From Pseudomonadota bacterium (GTDB lineage: Bacteria; Pseudomonadota; Gammaproteobacteria; Burkholderiales; Burkholderiaceae_E), in assembly GCA_029779435.1 (NCBI GenBank), contig JAKPAM010000047.1:1-64000 (forward strand): a DNA stretch of 64,000 nt, written 5' to 3'. The position numbers and the translations under genes were made by a program. The notes under the pieces were generated by a model, which saw nothing but the letters and a program-made list of their open reading frames with translations, was not told where the DNA came from and did no database searches. Positions 36,189 through 44,885 of the stretch are shown piece after piece; the stretch's first letter is position 1; every line of letters begins with the position of its first letter.

Positions 36189-38201
36189 GTGACGCGCATG
36201 GCTTGGATCGGAGGGCTGCTGGCGCTCGGCGTGCTGGCCGCGGCGGCGGCGGCCGTCGCGTGGTGGGCCGAGCATCAGCCGGCGGGCCGGGTAATGGCCG
36301 GCCGCATCGTCGCGAAGCTGGCGTCCGTCGATGTACGCCGCGACGTGTCGATCCCGATGTCCGATGGCGTCGCGCTGGCGGCCGACCTGTACCTGCCGTC
36401 CGGCGGCGCGCGGCGCGTGCCGACGATCCTGATGCGCACACCGTACGCGCGCGAGACGTCGATGGAGCGCGGCAGCGAGGCCCATCACCTGGCCCGGCAC
36501 GGATTCGCGGTCGTCGTGCAGAGCATGCGCGGGCGGTTCGGCTCGGGCGGCGAGTTCGCGCCTTATGCGATGTCGGCCGAAGACGGGACCGCGACGCTCG
36601 ACTGGATCGTCGCGCAGCCATGGTCGAACGGTCGCGTCGGCACTTATGGCTGCTCGGCGCTCGGCGAGACGCAGCTGATGCTGGGCGCGACCCGTCATCC
36701 GGCGCTGCGCGCGATGGTGCCGCAGAGCGCCGGCGGGGGCGTCGGCAGCGCGGGGGGACGCTATCGGTACTTCGGCATCTTCGAAGGCGGCATTCCGCTG
36801 CTGTCGTCGGCGGCGGGCTGGTTCTTCGAGAACGGCGCCAAGACCTCGGAGGACTCGCGCGCGCAGATCGCCCGTCCGCCGCGCGGCCGCGGGCCCGACG
36901 GCGCGTTGTCGCTGCAGGCGCTGCCGGTCGTCGACCTGGTGCGCAGCCAGAGTCCTTACCCCACCGACTTCGAGCGTTTGATGGGCCTGCCGCTGGCCAG
37001 CCCCGAATGGGAGCGCCTCGGCTACCTGAAGGACGGCGATCGGTTCGCCGCGCCGGCGCTGCACGTCAATAGCTGGTTCGACCAGGGCGTGTCGTCGACG
37101 CTGTTCGCCGCGCGGTTCATGGCCGAGAATGCGCAGACGCCCGAGGCGCGTCGCCAGCCGGTCATCATCGGTCCCGGCATGCATTGCACGGCGGGCATCA
37201 ACCGCGTGACCGATCGCGTCGGCGACCTGCCGGTCAGCGGGTCGCACGATCGCCTGTTCGGCACGTATCTGGCGTGGTTCGACCGATGGCTGCGCGATGC
37301 GCCGGCGGACGGCGGGGCCGAGGGCGAAGCCGCTGCCGCGCCGTTGTCCGCGACCTCGCCGCGCGCCGCGGCTTCCGTTTCGGCGCCTGCCTCGTCGGCA
37401 TACGCCTCGGCGTCTGCCCCGGCGTCCGCCCCGGCGTCCGCCCCGATGTCGCGAACGGCGATCGACGCCCTGCCCGCTTACCGCTTCTACGTGCTGCGCG
37501 AAGACCGCTGGCGGGATGCCGACGCCTGGCCGCCGCCGCAAGCCCGGCCGCGCCGCTGGTACCTGGACAGCCAGGGCCACGCGAATACCGCGGCCGGCGA
37601 CGGCCGCCTGGTCGACGCACCGCGTACCGGGCAGGCGATGGACCGGTTCACTTATGACCCGGCCGATCCGGTGCCCACGCGCGGCGGCACGTTCTGCTGC
37701 ACCAGCGACGAGCAGGCGCGCGAGGGTTCGGTCGACCAGCGCGACATCGAAACCCGCCGCGACGTGCTCGTCTACACGTCGGCTCCGCTGGCCGCGCCGC
37801 TGCGCATCACCGGTACCGTGCGGGCGCGGCTGCACGTGGCCACGTCGGCGCGCGACACCGATTTCGTCGCGCGGCTGGTCGACGTGGCACCCGACGGCCT
37901 GGCGCTGAACATCCGCGACAGCGGCTTGCGGCTGCGTTATCGCGACGGCTTCGATCGGCCGGCGCTGGCCGAGCCCGGCGCCGTCTATCCGATCGACATC
38001 GAGCTGGGCGACATCGCATGGCAAGTGCCGGCCGGCCATCGGCTGCGGCTGCAGGTATCGAGCAGCAACTTCCCGCGTTTCGAGCGCAACCTGAACACCG
38101 GCGGACGCAACGTCGACGAGGCGGTAAGTGTGACAGCGGTCAACGACGTGCGGCATGGATCTGCGTATCCTTCGTGGATCGAATTTCCGGTGCTCGAATG
38201 A
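36189..38201 (+). CDS. CocE/NonD family hydrolase (X-Pro dipeptidyl-peptidase superfamily)
   Basis: VSIPMSDGVALAADLYLPSG, SMRGRFGSGGEF, GRVGTYGCSALGETQ; C-terminal jelly-roll-like region ending in HRLRLQVSSSNFPRFERNLNTG. Confidence 0.9.
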   Translation: MTRMAWIGGLLALGVLAAAAAAVAWWAEHQPAGRVMAGRIVAKLASVDVRRDVSIPMSDGVALAADLYLPSGGARRVPTILMRTPYARETSMERGSEAHHLARHGFAVVVQSMRGRFGSGGEFAPYAMSAEDGTATLDWIVAQPWSNGRVGTYGCSALGETQLMLGATRHPALRAMVPQSAGGGVGSAGGRYRYFGIFEGGIPLLSSAAGWFFENGAKTSEDSRAQIARPPRGRGPDGALSLQALPVVDLVRSQSPYPTDFERLMGLPLASPEWERLGYLKDGDRFAAPALHVNSWFDQGVSSTLFAARFMAENAQTPEARRQPVIIGPGMHCTAGINRVTDRVGDLPVSGSHDRLFGTYLAWFDRWLRDAPADGGAEGEAAAAPLSATSPRAAASVSAPASSAYASASAPASAPASAPMSRTAIDALPAYRFYVLREDRWRDADAWPPPQARPRRWYLDSQGHANTAAGDGRLVDAPRTGQAMDRFTYDPADPVPTRGGTFCCTSDEQAREGSVDQRDIETRRDVLVYTSAPLAAPLRITGTVRARLHVATSARDTDFVARLVDVAPDGLALNIRDSGLRLRYRDGFDRPALAEPGAVYPIDIELGDIAWQVPAGHRLRLQVSSSNFPRFERNLNTGGRNVDEAVSVTAVNDVRHGSAYPSWIEFPVLE

Positions 38202-38905
38202 CAGAATTGCGGGGAATGCGGCGCCTCGACTCGCAGCCTGCCTGCTGGCAGATCGATCTCGATGAGCCGGCGCTGGACGCGACCGGGGCGCTGCTGGCCG
38301 ACGATGAGCGGGCGCGCGCCGCACGCTTCGTCCGGCCGCTGCTGGCCGAGCGCTACCGGCGCGCGCATGGCGCGCTGCGCTGGCTGCTGGGCCGGCATTG
38401 CGGCGTCGACGGCGGCGGCCTGCGCTTCGACGCGAATGCGCACGGCAAGCCGTCGCTGCGCGAGGCACCCGGCATGCCGCGCCCGTCGGCGGCGCTGCCG
38501 CATTTCAACCTCAGCCACAGCGATCGCCATGCGCTGGTGGCGATCTGCGACGACGCGCCGGTGGGCGTGGACATCGAGGCGCTGCGCGAGATTCGCGACC
38601 TGGACGGCTGGGCCGTCGCGCAACTGAGCGAACGCGAGCGCGCGCAATGGCGGGCGCTGCCCGACGCGGATCGCACGACGGCGTTCCTGTACGGGTGGAC
38701 CCGCAAGGAAGCGGCGCTCAAGGCCTTGGGCGTCGGTCTCGCGCAGGTGGCGCCCGCGCAGATCGACGTCGGACTCGAACCGTTGGCCGGACCGGTGACG
38801 CTGGGGCCGGCGCAGTGGCGCCTGCGCTGGCTGGGGCCGCTCGATTGCGACGGAGCGGTGGTGGCGTCGCTGGCCGTGGCCGACACGGGAGCGGATGCAC
38901 GGTGA
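38198..38905 (+). CDS. 4'-phosphopantetheinyl transferase (Sfp-type)
   Basis: NLSHSDRHALVAICDDAPVGVDIEALRE, WTRKEAALKALGVGL; ATGA overlap with the CocE gene. Confidence 0.95.
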   Translation: MTELRGMRRLDSQPACWQIDLDEPALDATGALLADDERARAARFVRPLLAERYRRAHGALRWLLGRHCGVDGGGLRFDANAHGKPSLREAPGMPRPSAALPHFNLSHSDRHALVAICDDAPVGVDIEALREIRDLDGWAVAQLSERERAQWRALPDADRTTAFLYGWTRKEAALKALGVGLAQVAPAQIDVGLEPLAGPVTLGPAQWRLRWLGPLDCDGAVVASLAVADTGADAR

Positions 38906-39786
38906 GGCCGCTGCACGTCGACCACGACGGGCGCCGCCTGGCGGCGATCCTGCACGAGCGCGCCACGGCGACCGGCGAGCGCGGCGTCACGGCGGCGGGT
39001 GGTGCGGCCATGCCGGCCGCTGCGGCCGCGCCGGCGGCGCTGCTGGTCTGCAATCCGTTCGGTCAGGAAGCCGTCCGCGTCCATCGGATGCAGCGGGTGT
39101 TGTGTGAGCAATTGCTGCGCGGCGGCCTGCCGTCGCTGCGTTTCGACTACTACGGCGCCGGCGAGTCGCTCGGCGATGACGAGCAGGCCGACCCGGCCGG
39201 ATGGGTCGGCGACATCCTGGCAGCCGACCGGGCGCTGCGCGCGCAGACCGGGGCCACGCGCGTCGTGTGGCTCGGTGCGCGGCTCGGCGCGACGCTGGCG
39301 TTGCTGGCATCGGTCTCGGCGCGGCCCGCCGACCGGCCGGCGGGCCTCGTGTTGTGGGAGCCGGTGATCGATGGCGCCGCCTATGCGCGCAGCCTGTCCT
39401 GCGATCACGAGCGCGCGCTGCGATCGAGCTTCGGCCCGTTCCTGCGCCGTGCCCGGCGGCGGGATCGCCCGCAGTGGATCGGATTCGGCGTCGGGCCCGC
39501 GATGCGCGAGCAACTCGAGGCGCTGCGCGCACCGCTGCCGCCGGCCGGTCTGCCGGTGGCCGTGGTCGGCTCGCCGTCGGCCGACGATGCGGCACGCTTC
39601 GAGCCGCCGTTGCAGGCGTGGTGCGAGCGCGCCGTGGCGCAGGCCGTGCAGGCGGGCCTGCCGGTACCGAGGCGCGTCACGCTGAGCCACCAGTTCGACT
39701 GGACCGCCGAGGATGCGTTGAACACCGCGCTGGTGCCGGCGCCCGCGGTGCGCCTGCTGCGCGCCGAGATCGAAGCGATGCGATGA
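38902..39786 (+). CDS. Alpha/beta hydrolase-fold protein, exosortase-associated 'hydrolase 2'-like (copy 1)
   Basis: CNPFGQEAVRVHRMQRVL, RFDYYGAGESLGDD, elbow WLGARLGATLA (GxRxG); GTGA overlap with the PPTase stop. Confidence 0.82.
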   Translation: MRPLHVDHDGRRLAAILHERATATGERGVTAAGGAAMPAAAAAPAALLVCNPFGQEAVRVHRMQRVLCEQLLRGGLPSLRFDYYGAGESLGDDEQADPAGWVGDILAADRALRAQTGATRVVWLGARLGATLALLASVSARPADRPAGLVLWEPVIDGAAYARSLSCDHERALRSSFGPFLRRARRRDRPQWIGFGVGPAMREQLEALRAPLPPAGLPVAVVGSPSADDAARFEPPLQAWCERAVAQAVQAGLPVPRRVTLSHQFDWTAEDALNTALVPAPAVRLLRAEIEAMR

Positions 39787-40682
39787 CCGAGCCCCTGCTT
39801 TCTCCTGTCGATGCCGGAGGCGATGCCGTACGCGAATCGCTGTGCCAGTTCGGTAATGCCGGGCAGCTGATCGGCACGCTCACGCACGGTACCGACCTGG
39901 GCGAACGTACTCCCGATGTCGGCGTGCTGCTGTTCAATGCGGGCGTCGTCGCGCGCATGGGGCCGCACCGCTTCAACGTGAAGCTGGCGCGCCGGCTGGC
40001 GCGGCTCGGTCATTCGAGCCTGCGCTTCGACCTGTCCGGCCAGGGTGACAGCGGCGCGGCGCCGGGCACGCTCGACTATCACGGCCAGACGGCGCAGGAC
40101 ATACGCGACGCGACCGAACGGTTGGCGAGCGAGACCGGCGCGCGGCGCTTCGTCATCGTGGGCATCTGCTCGGCGGCGCAGGCCGGCTGGCACGCGGCGC
40201 TGCGGGATCCGCGGATCGTCGGCCTGACGATGATCGACGGCCACGTGTATCCGACGCGCTGGACGCCGCTCGCGCATCGCTGGCAGCGCTGGCGCGAGCG
40301 ATCGATCGGCGAGCAGATCGCGTTCATCGGCCGCAAGCTGCGCAGCGTGCTGCCGGGCGGCACGCCGATCGTCGACCCGATCCCGTCGGCAGACGGGCCG
40401 CCGATCGATGACGACGTGCCGGTCGCGCCGACCTCCCGCGACGAGTACGCGCGCGGCATGCAGGCGCTGGCCGATCGCGGTACGCGATCGATGGTCGTGT
40501 TCACCAGCGGATGGATGCGCTACTACAGCTATACGGGGCAGTTCGCGGCCACGTTCGGCCGGTATCCGTTCTGCCGGTCGGTGCAGCTGGAATTCGCGCC
40601 GCAGTTCGACCACACGCTGACGCTGCTCGAAAGCCAGGACACGATGATGGAATGGATCGAACAATGGATCGCCAAGTGTTGA
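39783..40682 (+). CDS. Alpha/beta hydrolase-fold protein, exosortase-associated 'hydrolase 1'-like (copy 1)
   Basis: LLFNAGVVARMGPHRFNVKLAR, RFDLSGQGDS, elbow VGICSAAQAGW (Cys at the nucleophile position). Confidence 0.82.
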   Translation: MTEPLLSPVDAGGDAVRESLCQFGNAGQLIGTLTHGTDLGERTPDVGVLLFNAGVVARMGPHRFNVKLARRLARLGHSSLRFDLSGQGDSGAAPGTLDYHGQTAQDIRDATERLASETGARRFVIVGICSAAQAGWHAALRDPRIVGLTMIDGHVYPTRWTPLAHRWQRWRERSIGEQIAFIGRKLRSVLPGGTPIVDPIPSADGPPIDDDVPVAPTSRDEYARGMQALADRGTRSMVVFTSGWMRYYSYTGQFAATFGRYPFCRSVQLEFAPQFDHTLTLLESQDTMMEWIEQWIAKC

Positions 40683-41575
40683 ACGCCAAAGTGCCGCGGG
40701 CCGCGTCGGAGCCGCCGTCGCCCTCGATCGAGGCCGCGCCGCCGGTCGGGGGCTGGTGGCGCCGGCGATGGGCGTCGATGACGGGGGCGCCGGCCGCTGG
40801 ATCGCCGGCCGCCGACCCCCGCGCGGCGGTCTCCGACTATGAACGGCGCTTCACCGAGAACACCAGCGAAAACCTGTTTCGCGGCGTATTCGACTCGGCC
40901 GAGGCGGCGCGCCGGTCGGCACCCGATACGCGGCCGATCGGTTATGACAACCCGGAGTCGGCGGCGCTGTACTTCGGCCGGATGCGGCACGAGCAGTACG
41001 ACTACCCGGCGATGTTCTGGATGCAGCAGGCGCTGCAGGCCGGCATGCGCTCGATCTTCGACGTCGGCGGCCACGTCGGCATCAAGTTCTATGCGTTCTC
41101 CGAACCGCTGGCCCTGCCCGCCGATACGCGCTGGCTGGTGTGCGACGTGCCGGCCGTCGTCGAGCGCGGCACGGCCGTCGCGGCGCGGCGTGCGGTCAAC
41201 GAGCGCCTGTCGTTCACGCCGCGCTACGAGGCGCTGGACGGGCACGACCTGCTGTTCGCCTCGGGCGCGCTGCAGTACCTGCCGATGACGCTCGCGCAGT
41301 GGCTCGATACGATCGCGCGCCGGCCGCGGCGGATCGTCATCAACACGACGCCGGTCCATCCGCAGTTCGATTTCCATACGCTCAACGGCATCGGCACGGC
41401 CTACTGTCCTTATCACGTGTTCGCCGAGACGCCGTTCCTCGAAGGACTCGCGCAGCGCGGCTATGTGCTGCGCGACCGCTGGATCAATCCGGACAAGCGC
41501 TTGACGCTGCCCGGCGATCCGGCGCACAGCCTCGACCACTACAGCGGGTTCTGCTTCGATCTGAACGCCGGCTGA
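40664..41575 (+). CDS. Methyltransferase, TIGR04325-like family
   Basis: SIFDVGGHVGIKFYAF, YEALDGHDLLFASGALQYLP, INTTPVHPQFDFHTLNGIGTAYCPYHVF, HSLDHYSGFCFDL. Confidence 0.75.
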   Translation: MDRQVLNAKVPRAASEPPSPSIEAAPPVGGWWRRRWASMTGAPAAGSPAADPRAAVSDYERRFTENTSENLFRGVFDSAEAARRSAPDTRPIGYDNPESAALYFGRMRHEQYDYPAMFWMQQALQAGMRSIFDVGGHVGIKFYAFSEPLALPADTRWLVCDVPAVVERGTAVAARRAVNERLSFTPRYEALDGHDLLFASGALQYLPMTLAQWLDTIARRPRRIVINTTPVHPQFDFHTLNGIGTAYCPYHVFAETPFLEGLAQRGYVLRDRWINPDKRLTLPGDPAHSLDHYSGFCFDLNAG

Positions 41576-41699
41576 GGCCATCCGGCGGGCCGGTGTCCGC
41601 GCCGGTCCCGTCGGCCGCCGTCCGGCGGCTTCGGGTGGACGCCTCGATGCGCGGGCTCGCACATTGCCTGTCGATGACACTCGTTCAGGTAATGGTTCG

Positions 41700-42476
41700 A
41701 TGCGCGCGTTCCGGTTCCAGGCCAATGGTAGAGAGTTGGCGGCAGTCTTCCATGGAGCCGACGGTCAGTGCGGGGTGCTGTTCTGCAATCCGTTCGGCCA
41801 GGAAGCGGTGCGCGTCCATCGGATGCAGCGCGTGCTGGCCGAGCGCCTGAGCCGCGCGGGCTTGCCGGTGCTGCGCGTCGACTGGTTCGGCTGCGGCGAT
41901 TCGCTCGGCGACGATGCCGAAGGCGACCTGCTCGGCTGGCGCGACGATCTGCTGGCCGCCGATCAGCGGCTGCGCCGGATGGGCGGCTGCACGCGCACGA
42001 TCTGGATCGGCATGCGGCTGGGCGCGACGCTGGCCGTGCTGGCATCGATGGACGCGCGGCCCGCGCCCGCCGGCCTCGTGCTATGGGAGCCGGTCACCGA
42101 CGGTGCGGTCTATCTCGAACAACTGCGGCTCGATCACCGACGCGCGCTGGCCACGGCGTACGGGCCATGGCTGCGCGATCCGTCGGTGCCCGCATCCGGC
42201 GCCGACGAGGCGATCGGTTTCGCGATCGGCGACAGGCTGAGCCGGCAATTGGTGAGCCTGTCGCTGTTCGGATCGGTGCTGCGCGTGCCGGCCGTCATCA
42301 TCGCGCCGCCCGGGCATCCGGCGCTGGCCTGGCGTGCCGCGCCCGACGTGCCGCCGCCGCGCGTCGTGCCGTTCGCGCACCGGTTCGACTGGACCGCCGA
42401 GGAGGCGATCAACACGGCGCTGGTGCCGGCCGACGCGGTCGCGCTGCTGCTGCAAGCCGTCGAGGGCCTGCGATGA
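41700..42476 (+). CDS. Alpha/beta hydrolase-fold protein, 'hydrolase 2'-like (copy 2)
   Basis: CNPFGQEAVRVHRMQRVL, RVDWFGCGDSLGDD, elbow WIGMRLGATLA; paralogous to 38902-39786. Confidence 0.82.
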   Translation: MRAFRFQANGRELAAVFHGADGQCGVLFCNPFGQEAVRVHRMQRVLAERLSRAGLPVLRVDWFGCGDSLGDDAEGDLLGWRDDLLAADQRLRRMGGCTRTIWIGMRLGATLAVLASMDARPAPAGLVLWEPVTDGAVYLEQLRLDHRRALATAYGPWLRDPSVPASGADEAIGFAIGDRLSRQLVSLSLFGSVLRVPAVIIAPPGHPALAWRAAPDVPPPRVVPFAHRFDWTAEEAINTALVPADAVALLLQAVEGLR

Positions 42477-43483
42477 GCGAAGAACGCGTCGGCGCGCTGA
42501 CCGAGTCGGTGCTGGCCTTCGGAGGCGGCGAGCATTTGTCGGGCGTATTGACACGGGTTAGCGGGCCGGCCTGCGTGCAGGGGGCCGGCATCGCCTCGAT
42601 GTCGTCGCCGGAACGGGGCGGCCTGGGCGTGCTGCTGCTGAACGCGGGCGTCATCGCGCGCACCGGACCGCATCGCTTCAACGTGAAGCTGGCGCGCGCG
42701 CTGGCGAACCACGGGCTGCCGGTGCTGCGGTTCGACGTATCGGGGCAGGGCGACAGCGGCACGACGGCCGATGCGCTGCCGCAGTCACAACAAGTGACGA
42801 ATGACATCGTCGGCGCGATCGACGTAATGGAGCGCATGGCGGGTGTCGAGCAGGTGCTGATCGTCGGCCTGTGTTCGGGCGCGAACCAGGGATGGATCGC
42901 CGCGCTGGTCGATCCACGCATAGCCGGTCTGGTGATGATCGATCCGTTCGCGTATCCGACGGGAAAGACGCTGGCTAAGTATCATTGGCGCCGCATCCGG
43001 CTGCGCGGTGCGCGCGGGAATCTGTCGCTTGCCGGAAGGTCGCTGCGCAAGGCGGCTGGATATTTGTTGCAAGAGGTGTCTAGGCGTCTCAAGCAATCGA
43101 GCAATGTGTCGATGAGTGAGGAATCCGACTACGAATCACGCCTGCCACTAAGCGAATATGTGCAAGGCATGCAACGGCTCGTCGACCGTGGTGTCAATCT
43201 ATTGCTGATCTACACGGGATCATGGTCTCGCCACTATAGTTATCCCGAGCAGTTTTCCGATCTTTTCGGCCCTTACCCTTTCGCCGCGCAAATCCAGTGC
43301 GAGTACGTCCCTCAGTTCGATCACACGCTGACCTTGGTCTCGACCCAGCAAAAGATGATTCGTCGGATCGAATCGTGGATCGAACTCGTCCTGGCCCAGC
43401 ACCAGCTGTCGCGGTCGGACCGGGTGCGCGTCGCGGCGTCCCGTCCGGCGTGCCCGACCGAGCTGCTGGCCGCCGGCCGATGA
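42473..43483 (+). CDS. Alpha/beta hydrolase-fold protein, 'hydrolase 1'-like (copy 2)
   Basis: LLNAGVIARTGPHRFNVKLARAL, RFDVSGQGDSG, elbow VGLCSGANQGW; paralogous to 39783-40682; ATGA overlap. Confidence 0.82.
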   Translation: MSEERVGALTESVLAFGGGEHLSGVLTRVSGPACVQGAGIASMSSPERGGLGVLLLNAGVIARTGPHRFNVKLARALANHGLPVLRFDVSGQGDSGTTADALPQSQQVTNDIVGAIDVMERMAGVEQVLIVGLCSGANQGWIAALVDPRIAGLVMIDPFAYPTGKTLAKYHWRRIRLRGARGNLSLAGRSLRKAAGYLLQEVSRRLKQSSNVSMSEESDYESRLPLSEYVQGMQRLVDRGVNLLLIYTGSWSRHYSYPEQFSDLFGPYPFAAQIQCEYVPQFDHTLTLVSTQQKMIRRIESWIELVLAQHQLSRSDRVRVAASRPACPTELLAAGR

Positions 43484-44883
43484 CGCAGGTTCCGACACGC
43501 GACGCGGGTCCGGTGGATTTCCGGCGGGACGTCTATTGCGTGTTGGGCCTGCCGTTCGATGCCGCCGGCACCGAGGCGGTGCTGGCGCGGCTGCGCGATG
43601 CGGCCGAGACGCGCACGCGCTGCGTGCTGACCACGCCCAACGTCAATTTCATCGCGGCCGCGATGCGCAACGAACGCTTTCGCGACGATGTGCTCAAGAG
43701 CGACCTGTGCGTGCCCGATGGCATGCCGATCGTATGGCTGGCGTGGCTGTTGCGGATTCCGCTGCGCGATCGCGTCTCGGGGTCGGATTTGTTCGAGCGG
43801 CTGGCGCAGCCGGGCGCGTACAAGCCGATGCGCGTGTTCCTGTTCGGCGGACAGGGCGGCGTGGCCGCGCGGGCGCGCAAGCGGATCAACGAGCAGGTCG
43901 GCGGCGTGCATTGCGTCGGCTACGTCGAGCCGGCCGTCGGGTCGGTCGACACGCTGAGCGATCCGGCGCTGATCGCGCGGATCAACGCGCAGCGCAGCGA
44001 CTTCCTGATCCTGTCGCTGGGCGCCGAGAAGGCGCAGGCCTGGATCGAGCGCAATCTCGCCGCGCTGCAGCCGCCGATCATCAGCCACCTGGGGGCGGTG
44101 CTCAAGTTCGCGGCGGGCACGATCCGGCGTGCGCCGCGGTGGGCGCAATCGATCGGACTCGAATGGGTCTGGCGGATGAAGGAAGAACCTCATCTGTGGC
44201 GGCGCTACTTCGACGACGGCCGTGCGCTGCTCGGCGTGCTGCTGCGTCGCCAACTGCCGCAGTTGCTGCGCGCCGCGTACTCGCGTCCCGGGCGCCAGGC
44301 GCCGGAGGTCGTCATCGAGACGCGCGTCGACGCGCGGATCCTGCGGTTGCGCGGCGCCTGGCGCGCGCCGGACCTGTTGCCGCTGCGCGAAGCCTTCGAG
44401 CAGGTCGCGGCGACGCGGCTGCGCGTGGGGCTGGACCTGTCGAAGGTCACGCACATGGACAGCGCGGCGATCGGCCTGCTGCTGCTGTTGCGCGGGCATT
44501 GCCTGCGGTTCGGATTGACGATGCAGATCATCGGCGCGTCGGACGCGGTGACGCGGTGCTTCGATTTCCACTGCGTCGGATACCTGCTCGACACGATGGA
44601 ATCGATCGCTCCGATCACGCGCGTGAACCTGGCCGCGTTCGTCGACAGCCGGATGCAGGTGCCGGCGGGCCCCGGCGACACGATGATGCGCACGGACGCC
44701 CGCACGTTGCCCGATGCGATGACGGACGCGGTGGCGAATTCGACGCCGGCTGCGGTGGCTGGCGCGCCGGCCAGTCCGGTCGCGGGTCCGGTCGCCGCTC
44801 CGGCGGCCGAGGCATCGGCCGGCGCGGCCGCCGATGTCTCGGAACGCGCGCCGACGCCCGCCGAACGCGTATCCACGCGTTGA
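43480..44883 (+). CDS. WecG/TagA/CpsF glycosyltransferase fused to a C-terminal STAS domain
   Basis: TTPNVNFIAAAMRNERFRDDVLKSDLCVPDGMPIVW, SHLGAVLKFAAGTIRRAPRWAQSIGLEWVWRMKEEP; C-terminal LRVGLDLSKVTHMDSAAIGLLLLLRG (STAS-like). Confidence 0.9.
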   Translation: MTQVPTRDAGPVDFRRDVYCVLGLPFDAAGTEAVLARLRDAAETRTRCVLTTPNVNFIAAAMRNERFRDDVLKSDLCVPDGMPIVWLAWLLRIPLRDRVSGSDLFERLAQPGAYKPMRVFLFGGQGGVAARARKRINEQVGGVHCVGYVEPAVGSVDTLSDPALIARINAQRSDFLILSLGAEKAQAWIERNLAALQPPIISHLGAVLKFAAGTIRRAPRWAQSIGLEWVWRMKEEPHLWRRYFDDGRALLGVLLRRQLPQLLRAAYSRPGRQAPEVVIETRVDARILRLRGAWRAPDLLPLREAFEQVAATRLRVGLDLSKVTHMDSAAIGLLLLLRGHCLRFGLTMQIIGASDAVTRCFDFHCVGYLLDTMESIAPITRVNLAAFVDSRMQVPAGPGDTMMRTDARTLPDAMTDAVANSTPAAVAGAPASPVAGPVAAPAAEASAGAAADVSERAPTPAERVSTR

Positions 44884-44885
44884 CG

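Noticed and set aside
32336-36199. 1287-aa minus-strand ORF opposite the NRPS
   Set aside because: Shadow ORF of high-GC coding DNA; no family motifs, His/Arg/Gln-rich.
37400-37455. Short tandem repeat as a possible CRISPR or minisatellite
   Set aside because: In-frame coding repeat (Ala-Ser-Ala-Pro) within the CocE hydrolase; no spacer structure. No CRISPR array was seen in the window.
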